Assembly: GCA_024235955.1 (NCBI GenBank)
Contig: JACKLJ010000001.1
Span: 1,727,211 to 1,791,210, forward strand
Direction: 5' to 3'
Source: Burkholderiaceae bacterium
GTDB lineage: Bacteria; Pseudomonadota; Gammaproteobacteria; Burkholderiales; Burkholderiaceae_C
Length of the DNA: 64,000 bases
Shown here: in pieces, positions 26,366 through 35,532 of the stretch
Numbering within the stretch: position 1 is the first letter of the stretch
How the letters are laid out: the number at the start of each line of letters is the position of its first letter
Position numbers and translations under genes: made by a program
Notes under the pieces: generated by a model
Told to the model about the DNA's origin: nothing
Seen by the model: the letters and a program-made list of their open reading frames with translations, nothing else
Database searches by the model: none

Positions 26366-28890
26366 GTGGTCAGCTGGTCGCTTGTCGTGGAGGGAGAGAA
26401 ATCGCTGCTGCTTCGCACCGGAATCCAAAAAGTGAAGCGGCACCCCACGGTCTGGCCTGCATTGTAGAGGTTCTCTGCATGGATACGGCCCTGGTGCGAC
26501 TCGACGATCGAGCGGCACAGGTTGAGGCCGATGCCCAGTCCTTCGCGCTTGGTGGAGAAGAAGGCCTCGTACAGCCGGCTGAGCGCCTCGCGGCCCAGAC
26601 CGCCGCCGGAATCGGTGACGCTGAACTGCACCACCGGCTGGGCGTCCACCTGGGTGGCGTGCACGCGCAGCTCGACCAGCCGGTTGACGGGCGCGCGGTG
26701 CGCGGCGTCGATCGATTCGGCGCCGTTCTTGATCAGGTTGAGCAGCACCTGCTCGATCAGGATCGGGTCCACCATCAGCACGGGCAGGCGCGAGGCGACG
26801 TGGTGCACCAGGCGCACCTGCCGGCGGCGCAACTCGATCTCGGCCAGTTCCACCACCTGATCGACGATGGCGGCCACCTCGGTGGCGCTGCGCTGCGGCT
26901 CGCTGCGCCGCACGAAGCTGCGGATGTGCTGCACCACCTGGCCGGCGCGCTGGGCCTGGCGTGCGGTCTTCTCCAGCGCGGCCAGCAGGTCCTCGGTGCC
27001 CAGGTTGCCGCCCTTGATGCGCGAGATCATGCCGGTGCAGTAGTTGCTGATGGCGGTGAGCGGCTGGTTGAGCTCGTGCGCGACGCTGGAGGCCATCTCG
27101 CCCATGGTGATCAGGCGGCTGGAGGTCTGGGCGCGCTCGGCCTGGGCGGCGGCCTGTTCCTCGGCATGGCGGCGCGCCGTGATGTCGGTGGCGATCACCA
27201 TCTGCGCCAGCCGGCCGTCCACCCAGTTCAGGTAGCGCGAGCGCACCTCCAGCCACTTGTCGAGCCGCTCGATGTAGACCTCCCCGCGGTCGGGCAGGCT
27301 GGTGGCCAGGCTGTCGAGCGGGAAGCCGGCGAAGGCGTCCACGGCATCCAGGTTCTCGTCGCCGGTGGGGTGGTCGGGCGTGCCGCCGCGCACCAGCAGT
27401 TTCAGGTGGCCGGAGCTGGTGGCGCCGAACCAGTTGCGGTACATGCGGTTGGCGAACAGCAGTTCCTCGCTGCCCAGTGGCGCCACCGAGACCGAGGCAT
27501 CCAGTGCCTCCAGCACGGTGGTGAAGCGCTCGTAGGAGGCGGCGAGCTGCAGGCGCACGCGGTTGGGCTCGGTGATGTCGGTCATCGAGGCCATCCAGCC
27601 GGTGTGCTTGCCCAGGGCGTCGATCAGCGGCGATACGTACAGCCGGGCGTCGAAGGTGCTGCCGTCCTTGCGCTGCACGCGCATCTGGAAGCCCGAGGGC
27701 TCCATGGCGCCGGCCAGTTCCTCGCGCAGGCGGGCGGAGAGCACCTGCCGGTCTTCGTCGGGCCAATAGGGGAAGGGCTCGCTGTGGCCCACCAGCTCGT
27801 TTTCGCTCCAGCCGGTCATCTGGCAGAAGGCGGGGTTGACGTAGGTGATCCGGCCGTGCAGGTCGAGGGCGCGCATGCCGGTGAGCATGGAGTTCTCCAT
27901 GGCGCGGCGGAACGAGGTCTCGGCCTGCAGGGCTGCCTGTGCCTGCTGGCGCCGCAGCGCCTGCCGCCAGTTGGCGATCAGCATCCACGCCGTGAGGGCC
28001 GACAGCGCCGCGACCAGCCAGAACAGCGCGCTGCCCAGCACCCCCTGCGAGGTGCGCCAGGCCTGCGCGCGCAGGATCAGGCCATTGCCCACCGGCGACA
28101 CCGGCAGCTCGTACTCGTTGACCTTGCCGGCCCAGGGCAGGCGGTCGTACAGCGCCGCGCGGTCGGGGATCGACTGGCCGGCCAGCATCTGGTTCTTGGC
28201 GTCCAGCAGGGCCACCGCGTACTTGGCCAGCACCTCCGACGGCACGCCGTAGCGCAGCAGGCCGTCGATGGAGTATTCGGTCAGCAGCTCGCCGGCGAAC
28301 TCGCCGCGCGGCAGCAGCGGCACGTGCAGCTGCAGGATGGGTTCCTCGTCCTTGCTCGCGATGGGCTGCGAATACACGGGCTGCAGCAGGTCGCGAGCCA
28401 GGCCATAGCCGGCCTCGGTTTCGCCCGGGCGCAGGGTCTGGCCGTCCATCCAGCTGCGCCGCGCCGCGAGGCTGGGTGACACCTGGATGGCCACCACGCG
28501 GCGGCGCACGTCGATCCATGCCAGCGACAGCAGCTCCGGGTACTGCGCCACCAGCGATTCGGCGCGCAGGTAGAACTGGGCCTGGTCGACGTCGCGGTTG
28601 GCCACGTCGCGCGCCAGCCGCATCAGCTGTTCCTGGCGCTCCAGCAGGCGCAGGCGCAGGCGCTGCTGGGCGTACTCGACATCGCGCTTGACGGCTTCCT
28701 GCTCGCGGTGCACCTCTTCCAGCCGCAGATACCAGAAGGAGGAGGCGATGGCCGCCAGGAACAGCAGCACGGCCGCCAGCGGGGCAAAGTTGGCCAGCCA
28801 TTCCCGGCCGTAACTGCGCAGCCCGCTCCAGAAACGGGCGGGGGCCGGATGGGCTGGTCCCCGGACATCGGCGGGCGCGCGCAACTGCAT
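26362..28890 (-). CDS. Membrane PAS-domain sensor histidine kinase
   Basis: An 842-residue kinase. It has a membrane helix at about residues 37-55, a periplasmic region of roughly 250 residues, a second membrane helix near residues 290-310, then PAS domains (MLTGMRALDLHGRITYVNPAFCQMTGWSENEL near residue 340 and a second around 450-560), a HisKA domain with the phosphorylated His605 in SSVAHELNQPLTAISNYC, and an ATPase domain ending in GLGIGLNLCRSIVESHQGRI. It is the DctB/FixL-like type. The signal is unknown, though a periplasmic sensor of a small carboxylate would fit its position next to the PDH operon. Confidence 0.93.
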   Translation of the reverse strand: MQLRAPADVRGPAHPAPARFWSGLRSYGREWLANFAPLAAVLLFLAAIASSFWYLRLEEVHREQEAVKRDVEYAQQRLRLRLLERQEQLMRLARDVANRDVDQAQFYLRAESLVAQYPELLSLAWIDVRRRVVAIQVSPSLAARRSWMDGQTLRPGETEAGYGLARDLLQPVYSQPIASKDEEPILQLHVPLLPRGEFAGELLTEYSIDGLLRYGVPSEVLAKYAVALLDAKNQMLAGQSIPDRAALYDRLPWAGKVNEYELPVSPVGNGLILRAQAWRTSQGVLGSALFWLVAALSALTAWMLIANWRQALRRQQAQAALQAETSFRRAMENSMLTGMRALDLHGRITYVNPAFCQMTGWSENELVGHSEPFPYWPDEDRQVLSARLREELAGAMEPSGFQMRVQRKDGSTFDARLYVSPLIDALGKHTGWMASMTDITEPNRVRLQLAASYERFTTVLEALDASVSVAPLGSEELLFANRMYRNWFGATSSGHLKLLVRGGTPDHPTGDENLDAVDAFAGFPLDSLATSLPDRGEVYIERLDKWLEVRSRYLNWVDGRLAQMVIATDITARRHAEEQAAAQAERAQTSSRLITMGEMASSVAHELNQPLTAISNYCTGMISRIKGGNLGTEDLLAALEKTARQAQRAGQVVQHIRSFVRRSEPQRSATEVAAIVDQVVELAEIELRRRQVRLVHHVASRLPVLMVDPILIEQVLLNLIKNGAESIDAAHRAPVNRLVELRVHATQVDAQPVVQFSVTDSGGGLGREALSRLYEAFFSTKREGLGIGLNLCRSIVESHQGRIHAENLYNAGQTVGCRFTFWIPVRSSSDFSPSTTSDQLTT

Positions 28891-28990
28891 GACGGCAAGT
28901 GTAGGCGAGGGCGGCTCCGTTGCCGCTGGCGGGCGCGGTCCCGGGCCGTTGCCCGCCGGCGCGGTGGGTCGTCAAAAAGCTTCCAATAAA

Positions 28991-29047
28991 TTCATATTAT
29001 GAAAATACAAATCAGTATTTGAAAAATTGGGCGACGTGTGGGATGAT
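28991..29047 (+). promoter_or_regulatory. Candidate aceE promoter with two palindromes
   Basis: An AT-rich island in the 216-bp gap between the kinase and aceE. TTCATATTATGAA (28991-29003) is a perfect 13-bp palindrome. It abuts AAATAC-N6-GTATTT (29003-29020). The latter overlaps a possible -35 box TTGAAA (29019-29024), 17 bp before GATGAT (29042-29047) as -10. The layout fits a repressor or activator site acting on aceE, and possibly on the kinase operon. The factor is not identified. Confidence 0.5.
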
Positions 29048-29106
29048 CCGGCTTTCTACGCCACAATGGTTCAAAAGGCTTGAACCGACCCTAGGAGACA
29101 ACGCAC

Positions 29107-31842
29107 ATGGCCGCCATTCCTCAACAACATGCGCTGGGTGTGGGCTCGGATACCGATGCCCGGGAAACCGCCGAATGGATGGACGCGCTGTCCGCCGTCA
29201 TCGAGCGCGAGGGTCCCGAACGCGCGCACTTCCTGCTGGAACAGCTGCTCGAACACGCGCGCCAGCAGTCGATCGACATGCCGTTTTCCGCGCAGACCGG
29301 CTACGTCAACACCATCGAGCCCGAGATGGAGGAACGTTGCCCCGGCAACATCGCCATCGAAAAGCGCCTGCGCGCCTACATGCGCTGGAACGCCATGGCC
29401 ATGGTGGTGCGCGCCAACCGGCTGGATCCGCCCGAAGGGGGTGATCTGGGCGGCCACATCGGCTCGTTCGCCTCGCTGGCCTCCATGCTGGGCGCCGGTT
29501 TCAACCATTTCTGGCACGCCGAGAGCGAAAACCACGGCGGCGACTGCCTCTACATCCAGGGTCACAGCGCGCCCGGCATCTACGCCCGCGCCTTCCTGGA
29601 AGGCCGTCTGACCGAGGAACAGCTCGACAACTTCCGCCAGGAAGTGGATGGCAAGGGCCTGTCCAGCTACCCGCACCCCAAGCTGATGCCGGAGTTCTGG
29701 CAGTTCCCCACCGTCAGCATGGGCCTGGGGCCGCTGATGGCCATCTACCAGGCGCGCTTCCTGAAATACCTGCACGCCCGCGGTATCGCCGATACCGCCA
29801 ACCGCAAGGTCTGGGTGTTCCTGGGTGACGGCGAGATGGACGAGCCCGAGAGCCTGGGCGCCATCAGCCTGGCCGCGCGCGAGGGCCTGGACAACCTGAT
29901 CTTCGTCATCAACTGCAACCTGCAGCGCCTGGACGGCCCGGTGCGCGGCAACGGCAAGATCATCCAGGAGCTGGAAGGCGAATTCCGCGGCTCGGGCTGG
30001 AACGTCATCAAGCTGCTGTGGGGCAAGGGCTGGGACCCGCTGCTGGCGCGCGACAAGAGCGGCAAGCTGCGCCAGCTCATGATGGAAACCCTGGACGGCG
30101 ACTACCAGGCCATGAAGGCCAACGACGGCGCCTTCGTGCGCAAGCACTTCTTCGGCAAGTACCCCGAGACCGCCAAGCTGGTCGAGCACATGACCGACGA
30201 GGAAGTTTTCGAGCTGCGTCGCGGCGGCCACGACCCGGAAAAGGTCTACGCCGCCTTCTACGCTGCCTACCACCACCAGGGTCAGCCCACGGTGCTGCTC
30301 ATCAAGACCATCAAGGGTTACGGGATGGGCAAGGCGGGCGAGGGCAAGAACACGGTCCACCAGACCAAGAAACTGTCGGACGAAGACATCCGCTACATCC
30401 GCGACCGCTTCAACATCCCGGTGCCGGACAGCGAGCTCGACAAGCTGCCCTACTACAAGCCGGCCGCCGACACGCCGGAGATGAAGTACCTGCACGAGCG
30501 CCGCAAGGCGCTGGGCGGCTACCTGCCGCACCGCCGCACCAAGGCCGACGAGAGCTTCACCATCCCCTCGCTCGACACCTTCAAGGCCGTGCTGGAACCG
30601 ACCGCCGAGGGGCGCGAGATCTCCACCACCCAGGCCTTCGTGCGCTTCCTGACGCAGCTGCTGCGCGACAAGGCCTTCGGCCCGCGCGTGGTGCCTATCC
30701 TGGTGGACGAGGCGCGCACCTTCGGCATGGAAGGCCTGTTCCGCCAGATCGGTATCTACAACCCCAAGGGCCAGTTGTACACCCCGGTGGATAAAGACCA
30801 GGTGATGTACTACAAGGAGGCCAAGGACGGCCAGATCCTGCAGGAAGGCATCAACGAGGCCGGCGGCATGGCCAGCTGGATCGCCGCCGCCACCAGCTAC
30901 AGCACGAGCAACCGCATCATGATGCCGTTCTTCGTGTACTACTCGATGTTCGGCTTCCAGCGCATCGGCGACCTGGCCTGGGCCGCGGGCGACATGCAGG
31001 CGCGTGGCTTCCTGCTCGGCGGCACCAGCGGCCGCACCACGCTGAACGGCGAGGGCCTGCAGCACGAGGACGGCCACAGCCAGATCCTGGCCGGCACCAT
31101 CCCCAACTGCGTCAGCTACGACCCCACCTTCGCGCACGAGGTGGCGGTGATCATCCACCACGGCCTGCAGCGCATGGTGGAAAAGCAGGAAAACGTCTTC
31201 TACTACCTGACCCTGCTGAACGAGAACTACGCCATGCCCGGCCTCAAGACCGGCACGGAAGAGCAGATCATCAAGGGCATGTACCTGTGCCAGCCGGGCA
31301 GCGAACCGGCGGCCAAGGGTGGTGCGCCGCGCGTGCAACTGCTGGGCTCCGGCACCATCCTGCGCGAGAGCATTGCCGCGCAGGAGCTGCTGCTGAAGGA
31401 CTGGGGCGTGGTGGCCGACGTCTGGAGCTGCCCCAGCTTCAACGAGCTGGCTCGCGAAGGCCAGGAAACCGAGCGCTGGAACCTGCTGCACCCTGCCGAG
31501 AAGCCGCGCGTGCCCTTCGTGACGCAGCAGTTGGGCGGGCACGCCGGCCCGGTGGTGGCTTCCACCGACTACATGAAGGCCTTCGCCGAGCAGATCCGCC
31601 CGTTCATGCCCACGGACGACAAGGGCGTGCCGCGCAGCTACACCGTGCTGGGCACCGACGGCTTCGGCCGCAGCGATTTCCGCCGCAAGCTGCGCGCGCA
31701 CTTCGAGATCGACCGCCACTACGTCGTCGTGGCCGCGCTGCATGCGCTGGCCCAGCAGGGCAAGCTGCCCGCCAGCCGCGCGCAGGACGCCATCAAGCAG
31801 TACGGCATCCCGGCCGACAAGATCAACCCGCTGAAGGCTTGA
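29107..31842 (+). CDS. aceE: Pyruvate dehydrogenase E1, homodimeric type
   Basis: A 911-residue thiamine-diphosphate enzyme, the decarboxylating component of the pyruvate dehydrogenase complex feeding acetyl-CoA into the TCA cycle. The ThDP motif GDGEMDEPESLG...NLIFVINCN is near residues 238-280; SYDPTFAHEVAVIIHHG and NENYAMPG segments of the C-terminal half are typical of AceE. Length is usual. The start ATG follows GGAGACAACGCAC. It is 15 bp upstream of aceF and leads the three-gene operon. Confidence 0.97.
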   Translation: MAAIPQQHALGVGSDTDARETAEWMDALSAVIEREGPERAHFLLEQLLEHARQQSIDMPFSAQTGYVNTIEPEMEERCPGNIAIEKRLRAYMRWNAMAMVVRANRLDPPEGGDLGGHIGSFASLASMLGAGFNHFWHAESENHGGDCLYIQGHSAPGIYARAFLEGRLTEEQLDNFRQEVDGKGLSSYPHPKLMPEFWQFPTVSMGLGPLMAIYQARFLKYLHARGIADTANRKVWVFLGDGEMDEPESLGAISLAAREGLDNLIFVINCNLQRLDGPVRGNGKIIQELEGEFRGSGWNVIKLLWGKGWDPLLARDKSGKLRQLMMETLDGDYQAMKANDGAFVRKHFFGKYPETAKLVEHMTDEEVFELRRGGHDPEKVYAAFYAAYHHQGQPTVLLIKTIKGYGMGKAGEGKNTVHQTKKLSDEDIRYIRDRFNIPVPDSELDKLPYYKPAADTPEMKYLHERRKALGGYLPHRRTKADESFTIPSLDTFKAVLEPTAEGREISTTQAFVRFLTQLLRDKAFGPRVVPILVDEARTFGMEGLFRQIGIYNPKGQLYTPVDKDQVMYYKEAKDGQILQEGINEAGGMASWIAAATSYSTSNRIMMPFFVYYSMFGFQRIGDLAWAAGDMQARGFLLGGTSGRTTLNGEGLQHEDGHSQILAGTIPNCVSYDPTFAHEVAVIIHHGLQRMVEKQENVFYYLTLLNENYAMPGLKTGTEEQIIKGMYLCQPGSEPAAKGGAPRVQLLGSGTILRESIAAQELLLKDWGVVADVWSCPSFNELAREGQETERWNLLHPAEKPRVPFVTQQLGGHAGPVVASTDYMKAFAEQIRPFMPTDDKGVPRSYTVLGTDGFGRSDFRRKLRAHFEIDRHYVVVAALHALAQQGKLPASRAQDAIKQYGIPADKINPLKA

Positions 31843-31857
31843 GGAGGCGCGCGCATC

Positions 31858-33531
31858 ATGGCAATGGTTGAAGTGAAAGTGCCGGACATCGGCGACTTCT
31901 CGGAAGTGGCCGTCATCGAGGTGCTGGTCAAACCCGGCGACACCGTGAAAGTGGAGCAGTCGCTCATCACCGTGGAGAGCGACAAGGCCTCCATGGAAAT
32001 CCCCTCCAGCGCCGCCGGCGTGGTGAAGGAACTGAAGGTCAAGCTGGGCGACAAGGTGAGCGAAGGCTCCGCCGTGCTGGTGCTCGAAACCAGCGGTGCT
32101 TCCGAAGAAAAAGCGGCTCCAGCCCAGGCGCAGCAGGCGCAGGCAGCTATCGAAACCGTAGCTCTTGCGGTGCCGGTACCGGCGTCTGCACCCGCGGCAT
32201 CCGGCGGCGCGGTGGAAGTGCGCGTGCCCGACATTGGCGACTTCAAGGACGTCGCGGTGATCGAGGTCTTCGTCAAGCCTGGCGACAGCGTGAAGCTGGA
32301 GCAGTCGCTGATCACGGTGGAATCCGACAAGGCCTCGATGGAGATCCCGTCCAGCGCAGCCGGCGTGATCAAGGAACTCAAGGTCAAGCTGGGCGACACC
32401 GTCAACCAGGGCGACCTGCTGGCCATCCTGGAAGCTGCCGGAGCACCCGCGGCCGCGCCTGCGCCGGCTGCTGCACCCGCAGCGGCGGATTCCGGGCCAA
32501 AAGCGGCGCCAGCCCAGGCGCAGCAGGCGCAGGCAGCTACATCATCTGTAGCAACTCCGGCTGCTCCGCACGATCCGACCAAGCCGCCGGTCGGCCTGCC
32601 GCACGCCAGCCCGTCGGTGCGCAAGTTCGCGCGCGAACTGGGCGTGCCGCTGGACGAGATCAAGGGCAGCGGCCCCAAGGGCCGCATCACCCAGGACGAC
32701 GTGCAGAACTTCACCAGGGCCGTGATGGCCGGCGAGGTGAGCACCAAGGCCCAGGGCGGCAAGGGCGGTGCCGGCGGCGGCGTGACGGGCGGCGGCGAGC
32801 TGAACCTGATCCCGTGGCCGAAGGTCGATTTCGCCAAGTTCGGCCCCATCGAGCGCAAGGAACTGAGCCGCATCAAGAAGATCAGCGGCGCCAACCTGAT
32901 GCGCAACGCCGTGATGATCCCGGCCGTCACCAACCACGATGACGCCGACATCACCGACCTCGAAGCCTTCCGTGTCTCAACCAACAAGGAGAACGAGAAG
33001 AGCGGCGTCAAGGTCACCATGCTGGCCTTCCTGATCAAGGCCTGCGTGGCGGCGCTCAAGAAGTTCCCCGAGTTCAACAGCAGCCTCGACGGCGACGCGC
33101 TGGTCTACAAGCAGTACTGGCACATCGGCTTCGCGGCCGACACGCCGAACGGCCTGGTGGTGCCGGTGATCAAGGACGCCGACAAGAAGGGCGTGCTGCA
33201 GATCAGCCAGGAGATGGGCGATCTGGCCAAGAAGGCGCGCGACGGCAAGCTGGGCCCGGCCGACATGAGCGGCGCCACCTTCACCATCAGCAGCCTGGGC
33301 GGTATCGGGGGGCGCTACTTCACGCCCATCATCAATGCGCCGGAGGTCGCCATCCTGGGCGTCTGCCGCTCCAACACCGAGCCGGTGTGGGACGGCAAGG
33401 CCTTCCAGCCGCGCCTGATGCTGCCACTCTCGCTCACCTGGGACCACCGCGTGATCGACGGCGCCGCCGCCGCGCGCTTCAACGCGTACCTGGGCCAGAT
33501 CCTCGCCGACTTCCGTCGCGTGCTGCTCTGA
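31858..33531 (+). CDS. aceF: Dihydrolipoamide acetyltransferase (E2) with two lipoyl domains
   Basis: A 557-residue PDH core subunit. Lipoyl domains lie at residues 1-78 and 120-195, each with the lipoylated Lys in VESDKASMEIP. A peripheral-subunit-binding domain follows at about 248-285 (SPSVRKFARELGVPLDEIKGSGPKG), then the trimeric catalytic domain with DHRVIDG (His530, Asp534). The Ala/Pro linkers after each lipoyl domain (residues about 83-104 and 214-233) are coded by two copies of the dispersed repeat. E. coli AceF has three lipoyl domains; here two, with a third on LpdA. Confidence 0.96.
   Translation: MAMVEVKVPDIGDFSEVAVIEVLVKPGDTVKVEQSLITVESDKASMEIPSSAAGVVKELKVKLGDKVSEGSAVLVLETSGASEEKAAPAQAQQAQAAIETVALAVPVPASAPAASGGAVEVRVPDIGDFKDVAVIEVFVKPGDSVKLEQSLITVESDKASMEIPSSAAGVIKELKVKLGDTVNQGDLLAILEAAGAPAAAPAPAAAPAAADSGPKAAPAQAQQAQAATSSVATPAAPHDPTKPPVGLPHASPSVRKFARELGVPLDEIKGSGPKGRITQDDVQNFTRAVMAGEVSTKAQGGKGGAGGGVTGGGELNLIPWPKVDFAKFGPIERKELSRIKKISGANLMRNAVMIPAVTNHDDADITDLEAFRVSTNKENEKSGVKVTMLAFLIKACVAALKKFPEFNSSLDGDALVYKQYWHIGFAADTPNGLVVPVIKDADKKGVLQISQEMGDLAKKARDGKLGPADMSGATFTISSLGGIGGRYFTPIINAPEVAILGVCRSNTEPVWDGKAFQPRLMLPLSLTWDHRVIDGAAAARFNAYLGQILADFRRVLL
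32106..32168 (+). repeat. Dispersed repeat copy 6, first aceF linker
   Basis: AAAAAGCGGCTCCAGCCCAG followed by GCGCAGCAGGCGCAGGCAGC and TATCGAAACCGTAGC. It encodes AAPAQAQQAQAAIETVA between the two lipoyl domains. Confidence 0.82.
32497..32556 (+). repeat. Dispersed repeat copy 7, second aceF linker
   Basis: CCAAAAGCGGCGCCAGCCCA followed by GGCGCAGCAGGCGCAGGCAG and CTACATCATCTGTAGCAAC. It encodes KAAPAQAQQAQAATSSVAT before the subunit-binding domain. Its core is identical to copy 6. Confidence 0.82.
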
Positions 33532-33547
33532 AGCGGGAGGCCCTGAA

Positions 33548-35368
33548 ATGAGCGAAGTGCAAGTCAAGGTACCCGACATCGGCGATTTCTCCGAGGTCGC
33601 CGTGATCGAAGTGCTGGTCAAGCCGGGCGACACCGTGGCGGTGGAGCAGAGCCTGATCACCGTCGAATCCGACAAGGCCAGCATGGAGATTCCCTCCAGC
33701 CACGCCGGCGTGGTCAAGGCCCTGGCCGTGAAGCTGGGTGACAAGGTGAGCGAAGGCTCCGTCATCCTCACGCTGGAGGCCGACGCGGCTGGCGCTGCGG
33801 CGCCCGCGCCGTCGCCGGCACCCTCAAAATCCGAGCCAAAGCCGGCGCCAGCCCAGGCGCCGTCGGCGCCGGCAGCTCCTGCTCCTGTAGCAACCAGCTA
33901 CGCCGGTGGCATCGATGCCGACTGCGACGTGCTGGTGCTGGGCGGCGGCCCGGGCGGCTACTCGGCCGCCTTCCGTGCCGCCGATCTGGGCCTGAACGTG
34001 GTGCTGGTCGAGCGCTACGCCAGCCTGGGCGGCGTCTGCCTGAACGTGGGCTGCATCCCGTCCAAGGCGCTGCTGCACGTGGCGGCGGTGATGGACGAGG
34101 TCAGCCACATGGCGGCGCTCGGGGTCGACTTCGGCGCGCCCAAGGTGGACATCGACAAGCTGCGCGCCCACAAGGAAAAGGTGGTCGGCAAGCTGACTGG
34201 CGGGCTGGGTGCCATGGCCAAGATGCGCAAGGTGACGGTGCTGCGCGGCTACGGCAGCTTCGTCGGCGCCAACCAGTTGTCGGTGGAGGAAACCACCGGC
34301 AGCGGGCAGGACAAGACCGGTGCCACCAAGGTGGTGCAGTTCAAGCGCTGCATCATCGCCGCCGGCTCGCAGGCCGTGCGCCTGCCGTTCATGCCGGAAG
34401 ATCCTCGCGTGGTCGATTCCACCGGCGCGCTGGCGCTCCAGGCCGTGCCCAAGAAGATGCTGATCCTGGGCGGAGGCATCATCGGGCTGGAAATGGGCAC
34501 CGTCTACAGCACGCTGGGCGCACGCCTGGATGTGGTGGAGATGCTGGACGGCCTGATGCAGGGCGCCGACCGCGACCTGGTCAAGGTGTGGCAGAAGATG
34601 AACGCGCCGCGCTTCGACAACATCATGCTCAAGACCAAGACGGTGGGCGCCAAGGCCACCGACAAGGGCATCGAGGTCAGCTTCGAAGGCGAGGGCGCGC
34701 CGCCGCCGCAGACCTACGACCTGGTGCTGCAGGCCGTGGGCCGCAGCCCCAACGGCAAGAAGATCGGTGCCGACAAGGCAGGCGTGGCCGTGACCGACCG
34801 CGGCTTCATCAACGTGGACGTGCAGATGCGCACCAACGTGCCGCACATCTTCGCCATCGGCGACATCGTGGGCCAGCCCATGCTGGCGCACAAGGCGGTG
34901 CATGAGGCACATGTGGCGGCCGAGGTCATCGCCGGTGAACTGCAGGGCAACAAGGAACTGGCCAGCGCCGCGTTCAATGCCCGCGTGATCCCCAGCGTGG
35001 CCTACACCGACCCCGAGGTCGCATGGGTCGGCCTGACCGAAGACCAGGCCAAGGCCCAGGGCGTGAAGGTCAGCAAGGGCCTGTTCCCGTGGACGGCTTC
35101 CGGCCGTGCCATCGCCAACGGCCGCGACGAGGGCTTCACCAAGCTGCTGTTCGACGAGGCCACGCACCGCATCGTCGGCGGCGGCATCGTGGGCACGCAC
35201 GCCGGCGACATGATCGGCGAGATCGCGCTGGCCATCGAGATGGGCGCCGACGCGGTGGACATCGGCAAGACCGTGCACCCGCACCCCACGCTGGGCGAAA
35301 GCATCGGCATGGCGGCCGAGGTGGCGCATGGCAGCTGCACCGATCTGCCGCCGCAAAAAAAGCGCTGA
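33548..35368 (+). CDS. lpdA: Dihydrolipoyl dehydrogenase (E3) with N-terminal lipoyl domain
   Basis: A 606-residue flavoprotein that reoxidises dihydrolipoamide in the PDH complex. Residues 1-80 form a lipoyl domain (VESDKASMEIP again), residues 81-122 an Ala/Pro linker partly coded by a dispersed repeat, and the rest a standard Lpd: VLVLGGGPGGYSAAF for FAD, the redox disulfide Cys164/Cys169 in GGVCLNVGCIPSK, GGGIIGLEMG for NAD, and HPHPTLGES with the catalytic His. A lipoyl-Lpd fusion is known from Betaproteobacteria and Neisseria. It is 16 bp after aceF. Confidence 0.96.
   Translation: MSEVQVKVPDIGDFSEVAVIEVLVKPGDTVAVEQSLITVESDKASMEIPSSHAGVVKALAVKLGDKVSEGSVILTLEADAAGAAAPAPSPAPSKSEPKPAPAQAPSAPAAPAPVATSYAGGIDADCDVLVLGGGPGGYSAAFRAADLGLNVVLVERYASLGGVCLNVGCIPSKALLHVAAVMDEVSHMAALGVDFGAPKVDIDKLRAHKEKVVGKLTGGLGAMAKMRKVTVLRGYGSFVGANQLSVEETTGSGQDKTGATKVVQFKRCIIAAGSQAVRLPFMPEDPRVVDSTGALALQAVPKKMLILGGGIIGLEMGTVYSTLGARLDVVEMLDGLMQGADRDLVKVWQKMNAPRFDNIMLKTKTVGAKATDKGIEVSFEGEGAPPPQTYDLVLQAVGRSPNGKKIGADKAGVAVTDRGFINVDVQMRTNVPHIFAIGDIVGQPMLAHKAVHEAHVAAEVIAGELQGNKELASAAFNARVIPSVAYTDPEVAWVGLTEDQAKAQGVKVSKGLFPWTASGRAIANGRDEGFTKLLFDEATHRIVGGGIVGTHAGDMIGEIALAIEMGADAVDIGKTVHPHPTLGESIGMAAEVAHGSCTDLPPQKKR
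33825..33897 (+). repeat. Dispersed repeat copy 8, lpdA linker
   Basis: AAAATCCGAGCCAAAGCC, GGCGCCAGCCCAGGCGCCGT, CGGCGCCGGCAGCTCCTGC and TGTAGCAACC. It encodes KPAPAQAPSAPAAPAPVAT. More diverged than copies 6 and 7 but the same layout. Confidence 0.7.
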
Positions 35369-35532
35369 TCTGGCCAGGGCAACCGGCGAAAAGAGGCCGC
35401 GTCCTACAGGAGCGCGGGCCTTCCCTGAGTGAATTCGCCATGCGGTTGGGGTATGGTGCAGCATGCCCCGGCGCGACGAGGAGGCGTGTCCGGGTGTGTT
35501 GTTGCCATTGCCTCCGAACCGAAGGATTGCCC

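Noticed and set aside
29071..31743. Minus-strand open frame of 890 codons opposite aceE
   Set aside because: Same reason: composition of a shadow frame, and aceE is unmistakable on the other strand.
32860..33720. Near-identical DNA of the lipoyl domains of aceF and lpdA as a possible mobile repeat
   Set aside because: The similarity covers whole homologous lipoyl domains and is explained by gene-family ancestry, not by an inserted element; only the linker segments belong to the dispersed repeat.
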